A stretch of 64,000 nucleotides of DNA from Gnetum montanum. Lineage: Eukaryota > Streptophyta > Gnetopsida > Gnetales > Gnetaceae. The notes below the pieces were generated by a model. The model was not told the origin of the DNA and made no database searches. It saw only the letters and a program-made list of their open reading frames with translations. This document shows positions 33,100 to 45,239 of this stretch, in pieces. Where the stretch lies: contig MNCI01025089.1 of the NCBI GenBank assembly GCA_015680685.1, positions 79,685-143,684 on the forward strand. The letters run 5' to 3'. The stretch's first letter is position 1. Each line of letters begins with the position of its first letter. The translations under genes were made by a program, and so were the position numbers.

Positions 33100-33590
33100 A
33101 ATTTCTAGGGAAAAATCTCTTATGCCCATTTTTGCATCAACAATGCTCAACTAGGCCCTTTCCATAATGATTAGGAGGACCCCTTTGTAGTTGTCAACCC
33201 TAATCACCAGGAAATTAGTTGGATAGGACCTCTACAAATAGTGGTCACAATGTCCTTCATTAATCTCAAGGGAATATTGTTGGAGTGATCTACCAATTGT
33301 AAATGAATGTTTCTCTTCTTAAGAGAAGGTAGGTTCTAGGATTTGTACATTTTATGAGAAATCAAACTAACACTAGAACCTAAATCAAGAAGAGTCTTGC
33401 ATAGGTCATTCCCAATGATTTGTACATAGATGAGAGGACTTCTATGATCAACTCTTTTGATGGGTAGGTTGCCAAACTTAGTCCAATCCGATACAGTGTG
33501 GGTTAACATGACTATGTGGATCTTGAGAGGTGTTTGGTTTGAAGGGTTCCCAAAAGGAATAAATGCATAGGATGAAGGATACACAGGTCA
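33100..33590 (-). pseudogene. pro: Aspartic protease of gypsy copy B
   Basis: This copy keeps the best active-site strand of the three proteases: KTLLDLGSSVSLISH, near 33355-33400 on the minus strand. It is preceded by RSPLIYVQIIGND, which matches RSPLIYLQVAGNE of copy C. A stop follows soon after MYKS (near 33336). The rest, including the region opposite IIMGRAWLSTVDAR, continues leftwards with further lesions. Confidence 0.75.
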
Positions 33591-33599
33591 ACCATGGGT

Positions 33600-35983
33600 C
33601 GATGAGGACTCTATAGGGTTTGGTTTGGAAGAATGGTCTTTTCTTTGTCTACATTCTAAACTACTTGATGGAAAAACCAATTGTAAGTTAATGTCCTTAG
33701 TAGCGTTACATTGTTGCAGCTATGCAGGAGTCTCACCTTACATGGATGGAGTAGGTGGTAATTGGGTTAAGGAAGGAGATACATGTGCTAAATGATGAGG
33801 ATGATACTAATGCAATGGGGATTCCCCTATGGAAGATGGAGAATGAGCTTTGTAGTACTATAGATGGTAGTAGTGATGCTAAAACGAAGCATGACTAGAA
33901 GAGTTACACAAAGATATGGGTTGCTGAACATAGTACCCATATGGATCTGGCTACTTGTAAGGGTACTACTACCTCAACGGTGGCATCCCCTATGAATTTG
34001 TGTGCTATCACTAATGATACTACTCATATGGCTATGGTGGAGCTCCACTTGGATAGCAATCTTGTTGTTGTTGATGGAACTGTCTAGGATTACCTTGAGC
34101 ATAAGGCAATCTTCTTGGTACTTTCCTTCTTACTAGCCTATCATTCAAAGTGTACATCCTAGATTCATAATAAGGCAACATTCCTTAGTATGTTCATAAT
34201 GGTAGATGTCAACCCACCATCATCATCAAATCTTGACTCCATAACCTCTTCTACTATAGTAGCTTTTCTCTTAACCCTTTGATAGGCACGTTCAGCTTTC
34301 TTCCTTCTCCTACGATCATGATCACTACTTTGCTTTTTCAATTCTTCTAAAATTTTTAGATCCATTTAGAATTTTCCATCCAAATATTTTCACATTTTTC
34401 CACCTTGGCTAAAAGTTCAAAAATATATTTTTGAATTAGTAAAGTTTTTCACTGCACCACTCTATCAACTAGTGCCTCCTCCTCATTCTCACAAAATTGA
34501 ACATTCCTTTTTCTAATGAAACGATCTTGGTTATATTTTTAGCACTTTTCCATTTTCTAAATTCTCTCTCTTCTTTTAAAACCTACTCAATTAGCCTTTG
34601 GATCATATGGGATCTAAGTTCTGATAGTCTTCCTTGGGCATAGATCACAAAATTTCTCATCATTTTTTAACGAAGCCCATCTATGATATGGTGAAGCTGT
34701 TCCTAATAAGAATAATCATGACCAAGATATCTATGCAAAATATAAAAATATTGGCCCATGGTTGATCCAAGAAATCATGTGTTCCTTGTCATCATCCTTG
34801 GATCTACTTCCTCAAGTTGGATACTCTAGAGTATGTCTGATATTTGTCATTAAATAGCTCAAGCATTGTACTTCATCTATGAATTAATTTTGGCTTGAAA
34901 GAGCGGTACCAACTTTCTTCTTCTTTTGTGAGTTTCCTAGAAAATAGCATATGATGAAAGGCATAGGCATCATGAAAGGCTTGAAGATGGGTCTATGGAT
35001 CTGATTTATATCCCCTCTTAAATCTAGGGATATTTTTCATATCTAACCTCTTAATTCTGCTATCTTTCACATGCTTGGTTGGAATTCTAACTACCTCTAT
35101 GATGTTTAGCATTCTTCAAGTTGCAAGTAAAGGCTCATCATCACAATGATTTTGATGATGACACCTATGATGTCCTCTACTACCCCTTCATTCATGGTGG
35201 GGTTTATGATCGTTACTTTTCCATCATTCACCTCCATCATAATTTCATCCTCTATGGTTTTAGTTAAATTCAAAGGGGAAAGAAGAAGATGTAGATGAAA
35301 ATGGCAAAGAGGAAGGAAGACTACCATATCCTCTCTACTTATCATAGTCATGTTCATCAGATTTATCATCATCATGATGCTTGCCCAAGCCCCAGCCTTG
35401 ACTTCTACTTTTGCTTGAACCAAGATTGTTGATAGTGGATTGTAAGTTTGGGTTCAAACTCCCCTTCACCAAAGTCAAGGGGTGGAAAATATTCATGTTG
35501 AGAAACCCCAAAGGGAGGATCCCAATTGTCTTTTTGATTTAGTAGGAATAAGGGGTTAGTAAATCATTTTCGCTTTGTAGCATCATGACACTTCTCATGG
35601 TATCAATCTCTTTTGCATTATGTTTTCATGGGATGATAGCCCGAATAGTCATGGTCCTGCACAATGTATTCTTCATGAAGATCCTAGATGCCCAACCTCT
35701 TAAGAGTTTGGGGTAGCATCCTAGGAATAGATTAGTCAAGTGGAAACACAACATTGTCCTCCATATCACTCCACCATAGTTGTTCATCCTGGTGTAGGAT
35801 GAAGGTGAAATCAAGCACAAACTCATCTGGATGAGTATGCACCACTTTGAATTTTTGGGACACTAGTGGTTTCAATTCATCGTGCGTATAAGCAGAAGAT
35901 ATTTTTGAATAAGAGAAAAAATAACATTGTGCTTTAATTATAATAATTATTATTATTCTAATGATTGCAACTTTAGGGTTCAT
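33600..35983 (-). pseudogene. gag: gag of gypsy copy B, degenerate
   Basis: The start ATG at 35983 (MNPKVAIIR) follows about 60 bp after the primer-binding site. The family signature HPDEFVLDFTFILHQDE and WWSDMED is intact near 35760-35850, then a stop. The Gag core and the Arg/Lys-rich HDRRRRKKAERAYQ segment (near 34250-34320) align with copies A and C. The knuckle region is near 34190-34215. Confidence 0.7.
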
Positions 35984-36042
35984 TCCTATGATCTTAAATA
36001 ATTTTCACTAAATCCTAGAGAGTGTAGTTAGCAAACTACAAA

Positions 36043-36060
36043 TCCTTGGCAATGGTGCTA
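36043..36060 (-). other. Primer-binding site, copy B (tRNA-Asp type)
   Basis: The minus strand reads TAGCACCATTGCCAAGGA, 13 of 18 matches to the tRNA-Asp complement. All five differences are G-to-A. It lies one base after the LTR end ...ACTCATCA. Confidence 0.75.
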
Positions 36061-36061
36061 A

Positions 36062-36957
36062 TGATGAGTGGGGAGTATATCATATGCCCAACTATATGAA
36101 TCACAAGTATTTATGCACAATCTTGTCAAATTTCAAGGACTTTTAGCCTTCTAAGTACACTAGTCTTAAGAGGTGAATCAACTATTGCAATCGATGTCTT
36201 CCTAGTTACACTTGTGAGTACAAGGGTATGGTTAAGTATAGTTGAGGCATATGATTTTTATTATTATTTATCTCTTTATGTTTAAGTCACCTAGGAATAA
36301 GAATAAAGAATTAAATATTAATTAATCTAATAATCTAAGTAATTTCTAACTAATTTTAACATAAGCATCCATTCCTACTTGTTGTACATATTCTGAACAC
36401 ATTTAACACTACTAAGTTATCAAATGTTGAGCATTACTAGGATTACCAAGTGTCAAAAGTATGTTTGAAGTGGTCATACTTATGTTCTTAATTAATCACT
36501 ATTTAATATCTTAATTAATGGCTTAATTACTTAATTACTCAAAAACATTAAAAGAAATTATTTAAAATACTAAATGCTTAGAGGAAATATTAAGCTATTC
36601 CAAGTGCTCCAAGGTTTGTGAATAAACCTCATCTTTATTGACGGTCACATGGAAGTGCTTAGGTACATCAATCTTTGAACAAAAATTCATCTACCTTCTC
36701 ATTCCTATTGTGGACACTTAGAAAAATATTCTAATTAGCAAGAAGAAAAATTGCAAGAGCTTCACTATAATCTAACTTACAAATGCCATAAATGCAACTA
36801 TCTCACATAGTTATATAGGCAACAATAGACATTGTGTTGATGCACATGCATCAATGTGTCAGTACATGTGTTGACAAGATAACATTGATGACCTCACGTC
36901 AATGGGCTGATGTTGATAGGATTGCGTCAATGCAACTATAAGAGACACACTTCATCA
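36062..36957 (-). repeat. 5' LTR of gypsy copy B
   Basis: 896 bp, starting TGATGAAGTG and ending CTCATCA on the minus strand. U3 contains diverged CATTGACG, CATCAATG and GACACATTGATGC words before the TATA box CCTATATAAC (near 36815-36825), then the shared GTGAAGCTCTTGC. Confidence 0.85.
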
Positions 36958-36962
36958 CTAAT

Positions 36963-38435
36963 AAGAAAAAGAAAACTACAAAGACAAACATTTAGGAATT
37001 TAGCTGAAGGATCAACTATTAAATGATATCATCTTGAATTGACAAAGAAAGAAAATTAGCTGGAGAATCTCTATTAAAAACCATATTACATTAAAATTTC
37101 CAAATGGCATAAAGAATAAGAGAACAAAAGAGATACCAACTATTAAGTAAAAATCCTTACAGTTTAGGAATATGATCAAATAAAACTTCATTTAAGCCTA
37201 GTTAAAAACCATGTAATTAACTACTACACCAAGTCCAAGAGCTACGACCAAGGGAACAAGTAAAAAAGCAATAGATGAATGTATCTTCCATGTTGTAGAT
37301 ACGATATCTTGGCTCATGAACACTCAAATGAGAGCACTAAATACCAATAGATAAACCTTAATGAATCAAGTACCATAGAAAATATCTAATGTTTGAAGAA
37401 GTAGTGGCATTTCATATCTTCTAAATTTGTTATTTTCATAATTGTACATTGTGATTAACCTTCCAAAGATAATTAAGTCTTGGAAAAATATTAATATTAG
37501 AACTAATAAGAGTACACATAATCTTGGGCAAGTGGGGAAAACATTATGGTTATTAATCCAAGAAAAATTAATAAAACCATTATGAGAATCTTGAATAGCT
37601 ACACTTCTATCCAAACTATTCAACAAATTAAAAAATGTATACTTTTTAGAAACATTAATGTCATAAACACTATGACACTCAAACCAAGTAATCTATTAAC
37701 TATGTATGTGAAGATATGAAAGAAACAAAATGTTAAGCTTGCACTATATACTACAAAGACATGGATGCTTAATTACCCATGGTTCATTTTTAATTAGAAG
37801 CCACTATGGAGAAAGCTTATTAAGCATAGAGGTAGAAATAGTAATATTATTAAAGTTTCAAAAATAACTGATAAAACTCTAAACCTTCCAAAGATGCTTT
37901 ATGAAAATAAAACTTAATATAGTAATGCCTTTTGGAAAAAATATCCAATTAAAATAATGAATATCTCTTTAACAACCACCAGCTCTAGGCTTACCTATCT
38001 AACTATGCTTCTTAAAAAGAAGATTCCAAGGCTCTCTACCAAATAAGTGTTTAACCATCCACTTGGCACATAAAATAATACCTTGCTTATAACAATTCAT
38101 CAATCCTAATCCACCATCTTCTTTTTGAGAAGTGCAAATATCCTATGCAACATGATAAAATCCTTTCCTAATATGGTTGTTGCTCTAAAGGAAATTTCTC
38201 ATAAGTTGATCAATGCAATGATATGTAGAAATACTTTGAGCCCAACATCAAAAAAAATACAGATGAGTAGCTTGAATAATATGCTTACAAACAATAAACT
38301 TACCAGCCATTGAAAGTGTCTTCTCCTTTCACTTAATCAGCTTTTGTTCATTTTTCTTCAATAAAATAACCCATAAATTTTTTAAAGATCCACCAAAAGA
38401 AAATGGAATGTTTAACAATTTAAAAAAATTTAAGT
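36963..38435 (-). mobile_element. Second LINE, 5'-truncated, older
   Basis: It aligns with 20500-21950 of the first LINE: RSVAIQDSHNGFINFSWINNHNVFP here against KSVVIQDSLGGFLDLSWISGHQVFP there, and the same CCATATTACA / TAGCATGG-type words downstream. Only the end of ORF2 (the zf-RVT half and the part before it) is present, with many stops. The 5' truncation near 38435 is typical of LINE insertion. The 3' end is cut by the LTR of copy B. Confidence 0.85.
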
Positions 38436-40759
38436 ATTCTAAGCATTCATGGTGGTCCTAGCTAACTATTAATTTTCTTAAATATTTCTACATATGCAAA
38501 ATTTGTTAATGGATATGTCAAAAACAATGTGTGATGCTAGTGGTAACAATGTATGATGTTGTTAATTACTATTTCAAAAAACTAGCTCTTAAGGATTCAT
38601 ATCTTCAAAGATTATATGTATATGAAATAATTTGTTAGTGCCTATTCAAAAATAATCTATGTAATGCTGAAAAAATTACTAGTAATGTGTAATGCTGAAA
38701 AAATTCCTAATTTGCATGACCTTGCATTATGAAGATAACAATATAGACTTCTACTACCAAACTAACACTTGGTTGTTTCTCTCTTTCAACTCTTTTATAA
38801 ACTTGGCCACTGTTACATATGGATTGTCTTTGCCTTAACATCTTCTACCTCTAAATCTTCTCATTTTAAGGCATTCATCTTCAATCTCTACATGCTTGTC
38901 TCCTTGATCCATGGTTCTTGGAAATTATGCAACACATAGTTAAATTGATTTTCTCTCTTCCATGCTAGACCATCAACACATCATGCTAAAAAGAAATAAA
39001 GACTTTTTGAATTTTTACATTTTTTTTCAAGTGAAAGTCCTTTTCCATTCGTAATGTTATCCACTCATGCCAATCCATGTGAGATGTGACATTTGATTTT
39101 TCACTATTTGCTTATGTACCATGACATTGGAAAAAATATCTTACATCGTTCATTGTGCAAGGTGATTGAAGGTGGTTCATTTTATTTATATAGAAGTCTT
39201 AGAGTGATGTACGTGTAGAGATAGAGATAGGTTTTCCTCAAAATAGCATGATGCAGCTTTGGTGTTGCTCCTAGTGGCCTAAACCCTTCAGCTAAGGATA
39301 GGATTGGGTAGTTTGTCCTAGCCTTCTAGGCCTGGGTAGAATTCTTGAATGTCATGTATTATGCTTACCAAATGTATTCCTATTTTTGAGTATGTAATAT
39401 TGTAATGTTATGATGTATTCATTCTTGACAGATCATGCACATAGAAGTGCTAGATGTTGTTTCTCTATGTGGATCCATTGTTCCTTTATTGTAGGAATAT
39501 GCCACACCTTGTGACAAGTGAAAACTTGATATATGGTATTTCCTTGTGCTTATCCTTGAAGCACCTTCTCTCTATGTTTTTAAAGTGGCCTCTAAAAGCC
39601 TTATGGTAGATCCTATTTTTATTAATAGTATTGCAATAAAAAGGTTAGGGCATGTTCGTGCCCATGGTGCTCCAAAATAGATGGTTTGTATTTTGGTAAT
39701 CTTAACATGCCTCGATGGTATGTTATAAGATGATCATTCTTGAGATAGGATAAGTTGTGGAACTCTTTAATTTTGGTTTATTAATTGATAAAAATATTAT
39801 TCATAGATGATTGATGATGAAATGTAGCCTAAAATTCAAACAAATTGGTTTGATGAACTTGATCTTGATAGCAAGTGGTTTGCTGTGGCCATGTGAATTG
39901 CAATGGAAAACTAATTGTTCAAATCAAAGATGTTGCTATCAAGATTGGCTACAAGGTAGAGTTAATTTTTGGGTACCAGTACCTAAACTTTTTTTCTATG
40001 GTTGGATGTGATCTTTGGATTATTTTTTACAAACATTGGAATGATGGTCCATCCTTGAACAAATGGAGTTATAGTTACACAAATCATTATTTTCTTTTGG
40101 AGGCCCTACATGGTGGACCTCTATGTGCTAAAAAACACTTGAGCCTGTGCTTTCACAATAGGGGCTTATGGTGCTTTTATGGGCTATTGTATATCGCCCC
40201 ATCTCTTCAGTGTATCATTGATTATTTTAGTCTCCCAACCTCTCTGGTGGGATAGCATGAGTGAGCACTCTATTGCATAGTGATTCTCTAGCCATATAGC
40301 ATGGCCCATTCTCCATTCTAATGGATACCTTCTTCAATTTTCAATAGAATAATGCAAGTTGTATTCAGACAGTTGTTCTTCTATATGGGTTTTCAAAGTA
40401 GTTGAGGTTTGGAACTTGTTCCAAGCAATGGTCCCAAGTGTTTGAACTCTTGGGGATAGTTTTCAAAGATAGGATATTGTTATCATATTCGAATTCATGG
40501 AATCTCCTTTGTGAGACCATGCAGTTGATGTAGAATTGATCTAAATACCTCTTCTCTTATAAGAAAGGTGTGATCTCATGTACTCTTTTCTAGTTTTGGG
40601 GCTTTAGAGGAACTTCATTGTTGGGGTTCTCTGGTAGACCTCCCTTATTGTAAATCCTTTGGGGATGAATCATGGATTATTTTGATTTGATAGTTGATTA
40701 TGATGAAAATCATGATCATGGATTGATATTTTTCTAACGCTCGAAAGAATATATTAAAG
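38436..40759. other. Sequence between LINE remnant and gypsy copy F
   Basis: Largely unrecognised. The word GTAATGCTGAAAAAATT occurs twice near 38655-38710. 38757-39100 aligns with 43795-44130 as a diverged duplicate. A 126-codon plus frame (39875-40255) is the longest and resembles nothing known to me. Part of the right end may be the untranslated region before the third ORF of copy F. Confidence 0.4.
38835..38912 (-). pseudogene. Possible DUF247-type N-terminal remnant, copy 1
   Basis: A 25-codon frame starting MDQGDKHVEIEDECLKMR. It corresponds to the frame at 43950 (MASGDEHIEIEDEWLKIR), conserving M..GD.H.EIEDE.LK.R although the two DNA segments have clearly diverged. It is loosely like the start of the DUF247 gene at 18144 (HVHVKIADELL). 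Assignment to DUF247 is tentative. Confidence 0.3.
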
Positions 40760-42339
40760 ATGTCTCCCAAAAGATCCACAATAGAAGGATCCTCATAGCA
40801 TGGAAGTAAAAGACCAAGAGATTGAGGCAGAGGGAAAACTAGAGAACAAACTACATAAGCAAAGTAGGAGGCCTAATCCTTCAGCATTCACTAATAAACA
40901 CTTACCACAGAATAATTCACATGGCTAAAGTTGAAGCAACATCATATCTAGAGCAAGGACATTGCCTCATGCTATCAGTAGAATGTCTCCAAGTAATTCA
41001 AGAAAAGTTAATCATGATCATAGTAATTATGGAACAAAATTTCAAATGATTCATAGAGTTTGCACCTAAGAACATCCAAACACAGCTTCAAGCCTCTCCT
41101 CTATGGTGAACTCTCTTCTAGAATGGTGAATGGTACTTAGGAGAAGTTTACTAGTTTTGGAAAAGCAAGCAAGATGATGTTATTATAAAAATTGATGGAA
41201 TCTTCATGCCTTATTTAGTTGAAGCCATTACCAAGGCACTTAATATCCCAAATGTTGGAGCAAACATAGCACAAATCTCTACCAAATTTGGCATAGATGC
41301 AAAGAAATTGTAACTACAAAGAGCTTATGAAAAAGAATATAAAGAATATAATGAATTAACTATTAAGCATAAAATATATTTCAAAATTAAAACTTACCAT
41401 CTTTTTACCACTAAAAGGCTCAATAGAATTTCCACCTACGCCACTAGAGGAAGTATCATTCTTATGGGAAAATTCAATGCCAGCATAGATCATTTGTTCT
41501 TCTTAGATATTTAGAAAATATTTGAAGAAAATAAAGTAGGAAAACTCACACTACCATTACCTTTCCTCATCAGAAGATTATGCAAGCAAGCTAGGATTCT
41601 ATGATACCCAAATGATGTCTTATGAAAAGCCAAGAATGCATCATATGCTGAGATGTCCAAGCTAGTGCCCTTAAAGAAATATTAGCTGAAGAAGCTAGAA
41701 GGCACTGAAGGAGCAACATATTCAACACCTATGGGACATATTCTAGTAACAGGGTAGGAACAAGTAGGACCCAGTGGTTCAACACCAGCTAGTGATAGAC
41801 CTAAACAAAGTGCTCCACTAGCACAATAGAACTACAAACCTTCCATGAGCCATTTGCAACAAATTGCAAAGATAATAAGTTGGGGAATGTGGGAAGGTTG
41901 CACCTTATACAAAGTAAGAGATAAGTCCATAAGACCTACAATATCAATAGGATCTACTAGTGGACATGTATCTTTATAGGCAAGAGAAAATGAAGATTGG
42001 ACATAATAGATTTTAAGGAACGCTGCATCTTTCTAAGTTATGTTAGAAACTGAAGAAGGAGCCATAGTTAAGGTGATGCAAAACCAAGATGCAGTAGGAG
42101 TAGCTAAGGTAATCATCAATTACATAAAAGAATCATTTAACATTTCCATTATGCCACCGATAGATATTACTAGAACCAAAGATGTAGAAATGATAGTTAA
42201 AATATCCATAACCCTAGCAGAACATGAAGATATTTTAGATGGATTACTATATATAGGCCAAGTTATACAAAATACTTTTGATATCTCAAGTTGTATGACA
42301 TCTTTATTTGAGAGGATTGCACTTGGGCATAGTTCATGA
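40760..42339 (+). pseudogene. Third ORF (post-integrase gene) of gypsy copy F
   Basis: This aligns with the extra gene of copy C. It starts MSPKRSTIEGSS (copy C: MAPKLRHPREKGPSQ). Near 41120-41420 it has NGEWYLGEVY, IIKIDGIFMPYLVEAITKALNI and EYNELT, matching SGEWYLGETY, SLEAIAQALGL and ECKELGFLT of copy C. Near 42040-42300 EEGAIVKVMQNQ and DILDGLLYIGQVIQNTFDIS match DEGTMILVMQH and ELLDPLVGTMQSILDVFNLP. The coiled-coil part of copy C (59300-60400) is missing here; the sequence jumps to LTR-like DNA after 42340. Confidence 0.7.
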
Positions 42340-42379
42340 ATGGAAATAAAGGTCAAGATTGTTTGCTACCATTACACTT

Positions 42380-42780
42380 AGTTTTTTATTTTATGCTTAG
42401 TCATTTTCTTTACTTAGCTTAATTTTCATTCCATTAATATGTTTACTTTAGTTTAGTCCTTTACATTTCTCAAATACTTTACTTTTTCATATCCATTAGT
42501 AAGGCTAAATGAGTATGACTAGTTTTCAGCATATAAGTGTAATCATTTGGTAATCTTAGTAGTGCTATTGCTTGGTTTGCCTAATAGCATAACACTTGGT
42601 AACCCAGTAATGGTTACCTGAGCACAAGACGTGTATGGTAAGCTAGGAACAGATGCTCATCGCCATACAATAGAATAGATTTACATTCCTATTAGCATTT
42701 AGATTTAGATTTTATTCTTATCTCTCATTATGAATAGACTTAGGAGTAATATGAGCCTACAACATCAACATATCACATAC
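42380..42780 (+). repeat. LTR fragment belonging to gypsy copy F
   Basis: It contains TTTACTTTAGTTTAGTCC..., GAGTATGACTAG, AACACTTGGTAACCCAGTA and GAGCACAAGACGTG, in the order found in the R-U5 part of LTRs A and C (AACACTTGGTAA, GGTAACCCAGTAGTG, CTCAGAACGTGCTC). U3 with its promoter is absent. Confidence 0.6.
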
Positions 42781-45239
42781 CTCACCAAGAGCTAAACCAT
42801 ACTACTTACACTTCACTAGCTCAAGGTATGAAGAAAATGATCATGAACCAATCATCAACCACTAGCATACTTACATTGTCCATCTACGAATTATGTTCTG
42901 GTTGCACGTGTGCACTCTTGACTTTTATGGCAGAGTGTTGGGATACCCAACTGCTCATCACTATATTAATAAGAATTGACTGTAATAAGAATATCACTTG
43001 CTCATATGCACAAAATTTTAGTACTACTGTATTATTCAAGGTACAAATGTCCATCAATAATGACTTGATGAGAAAAAGACCTCAATAAGAATCCAAAGTC
43101 AAAATCTTAGAGAACAACATTTCCTCCACTATGAAAAATAGTGTCAAGTACAACATCCATTAGCCCAATGCTTTCCCCTGCATAAATTAAATTTCATTAT
43201 TACCAGGATAACAATGTACAAAGTGTATTATGTCATAGCTTTAAAACTCCAATAATAACATTGAGAGAGAAAGGGTATAAGGCTAGAGGAATATAATTCA
43301 GGGTCAAGAACCACAACCTTTCCATCACACGTGATCTTTCTACAACTCGGTATTTTAATCCGTTTTTGTCATAGGTGACCTTCAATTTTAGGGTACTCGT
43401 GGTCACTATTTCCGAATTTTATGGATTAGATATTAAATCCGAGTAGCTGAGGACCTTATTCCAGCGAACCATTACCACTCAACCACAATGACAACCAAAT
43501 ACTTTTTAATTTTTCTACCCTTTTACATATTAAATCCTTCTGGATTTGTTGTTGGATTCTACCAAGCATTTGTTGCAAAAATGTTACTGCATGTTAGCGG
43601 ACATTAGTGTCACTGTTTCATTGGGTCCTCAAGTATTTGGTGCTCCTGGTAGTTTTGTTGTGGCTCCTAACAATTTGTTCTGATAGCATTCATGATTCCG
43701 ATGCCTGTACGCAAAGTATCGTGCTGGTATTAAGGGGTGGTAGTGATATGGACCAGCCCAACCAATTGCAAGGCATAATAATAATAACAAACGTCTCTCA
43801 AACTTCTCTCTTCTGCTCTACTCTTTCAGAAACTTGGACACTGTGACAATGCAGAAGGCTCTGCGTCTCTGCCTTTACATTTTCTGCCTTTAAATTTCTT
43901 ATTTTGAGCCATTCATCTTCTATCTCTATGTGCTCGTCTCCAGAAGCCATGGATCTGGAAATTCTGCGACACAGTTAAATTGATTATTTTTCTTCCATGC
44001 CAGACCATCAGCACATGGCATTGAAAAGAAATAAAGACTTCTGTCTAATTAGCCATGTCTGAGAGAATCTTTGTTATTTTTCTCCAAGTGGAAGTCTATT
44101 TCCATTTTGGACTGATCTTTCATGACAACCCATGGGAGACTTGACATTTGAATTTTCAAAGCTCCTCCTATGACGCCAACTATCTTCTCGTGTACGTACT
44201 ACGAACTGGCCTCACATTGGAGAAACAATTTTACACAGATCTAATTATTTATTTTTACATGCATGCTATTGCAACGATTTGTAAATGAGTTACCATACAA
44301 TGCGCGAAAAGCTGCCTCCTCATGTGACCGTAAAACAAATCAAATCTACTACGCTTCTGCATATGCCAAGAAATGTAAAAAATGTTCATACCATGCCCCT
44401 CCATATACTACATAGCTGTCGTCAGGCATCTGATGTACGCTTCAGCAGTTTCTTTCACAACGGAATCTGACTTTATTTTCAAAAGAGATGCTTAGAGCAA
44501 TTATTAATTGAAAATGATATCCAACATTGGCTTTGTATGGTTCATAGATTTACTTCTAAAAGAGATGCCTAGAGCATTTATAACTTGAAAACGATATTCC
44601 ATGTTTGCTTTGTATCATGCAGAGAATGATGAAACTTCAGGTTCTACTTTCCAAAAGCATTCATTTAATTAGAAACAGTTGGTGAGGAATAGCTTGCTTA
44701 GTTTGTTATTTTTCAGTGTAGGTAGTTTACTGGCCATTAATTTACCTAAATCGATTATTAAATATAGTTTAAAAACAAGTTCATGCTATTAAAATTGTAT
44801 ATATTAATACTAAAAACGGTAAATAATGGCATACAAACTTCTTTACATTACCACAGCTAAATTTTGGGCTCCACTTTGTGTAAGGTGTCAAGATAAGGTT
44901 AAGCCCACATACATGGTCATCACCTTAGGTTTAACACAAATCCCATTAAGGTGGGTTACAAGAGCATGGTTAGATAAGTGAAAGACCAACCTCTTTTAGA
45001 GTGACTTCTCTCAAAGTAGAACTTGGGTCTTATTACCATAGACAAATAAGTATCCTACCAACACTTCAAATAATGAAAGTGAACCCACTACAAGTCTTAT
45101 TACCATGCAACAAATTAGTAACTTACCAACACTTCAAGTAATGAAAGTGAACCATTAAAAAAGTCTGTCTTACTACAAGGCTACTACTCAATTAATACCA
45201 CAACATAAGCGAAGTAGAAATTGAACCCACAACTAGATG
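42781..45239. other. Mixed intergenic stretch
   Basis: No complete gene. 43300-44470 is less AT-rich and looks single-copy; it holds the duplicate of 38757-39100 and a DUF247-like remnant. Two short tandem duplications follow: about 77 bp units (44475-44630, with AAAAGAGATGC and AGAGCA) and about 67 bp units (45029-45160, with TCTTATTACCAT and CAACACTTCAA). The 45170-45230 piece resembles 19360-19430. Confidence 0.45.
43798..43950 (-). pseudogene. Possible DUF247-type N-terminal remnant, copy 2
   Basis: A 50-codon frame starting MASGDEHIEIEDEWLKIRNL and containing ETQSLLHCHSVQV, then a stop. It is the better preserved partner of the frame at 38912. The pattern of an acidic start followed by C.V.V recalls the beginning of DUF247 proteins, but the family core (MVGLGPYHH) is absent. 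Confidence 0.35.

Larger units (their letters stand above)
32735..36957 (-). mobile_element. Ty3/gypsy copy B, 5' half only
   Basis: Minus-strand element with a complete 5' LTR (36957-36062), primer-binding site, gag, protease and the beginning of the pol linker. The alignment with copies A and C ends near 32735, before reverse transcriptase, so about two thirds of the element is missing. The LTR start abuts the 3' UTR of the second LINE, suggesting that B inserted into or beside that LINE. Confidence 0.85.

Noticed and set aside
39811-40255. 126-codon frame (39875-40255) as a host gene
   Set aside because: No recognised domain, no codon or splice evidence, and it lies in an AT-rich repeat-bearing spacer.
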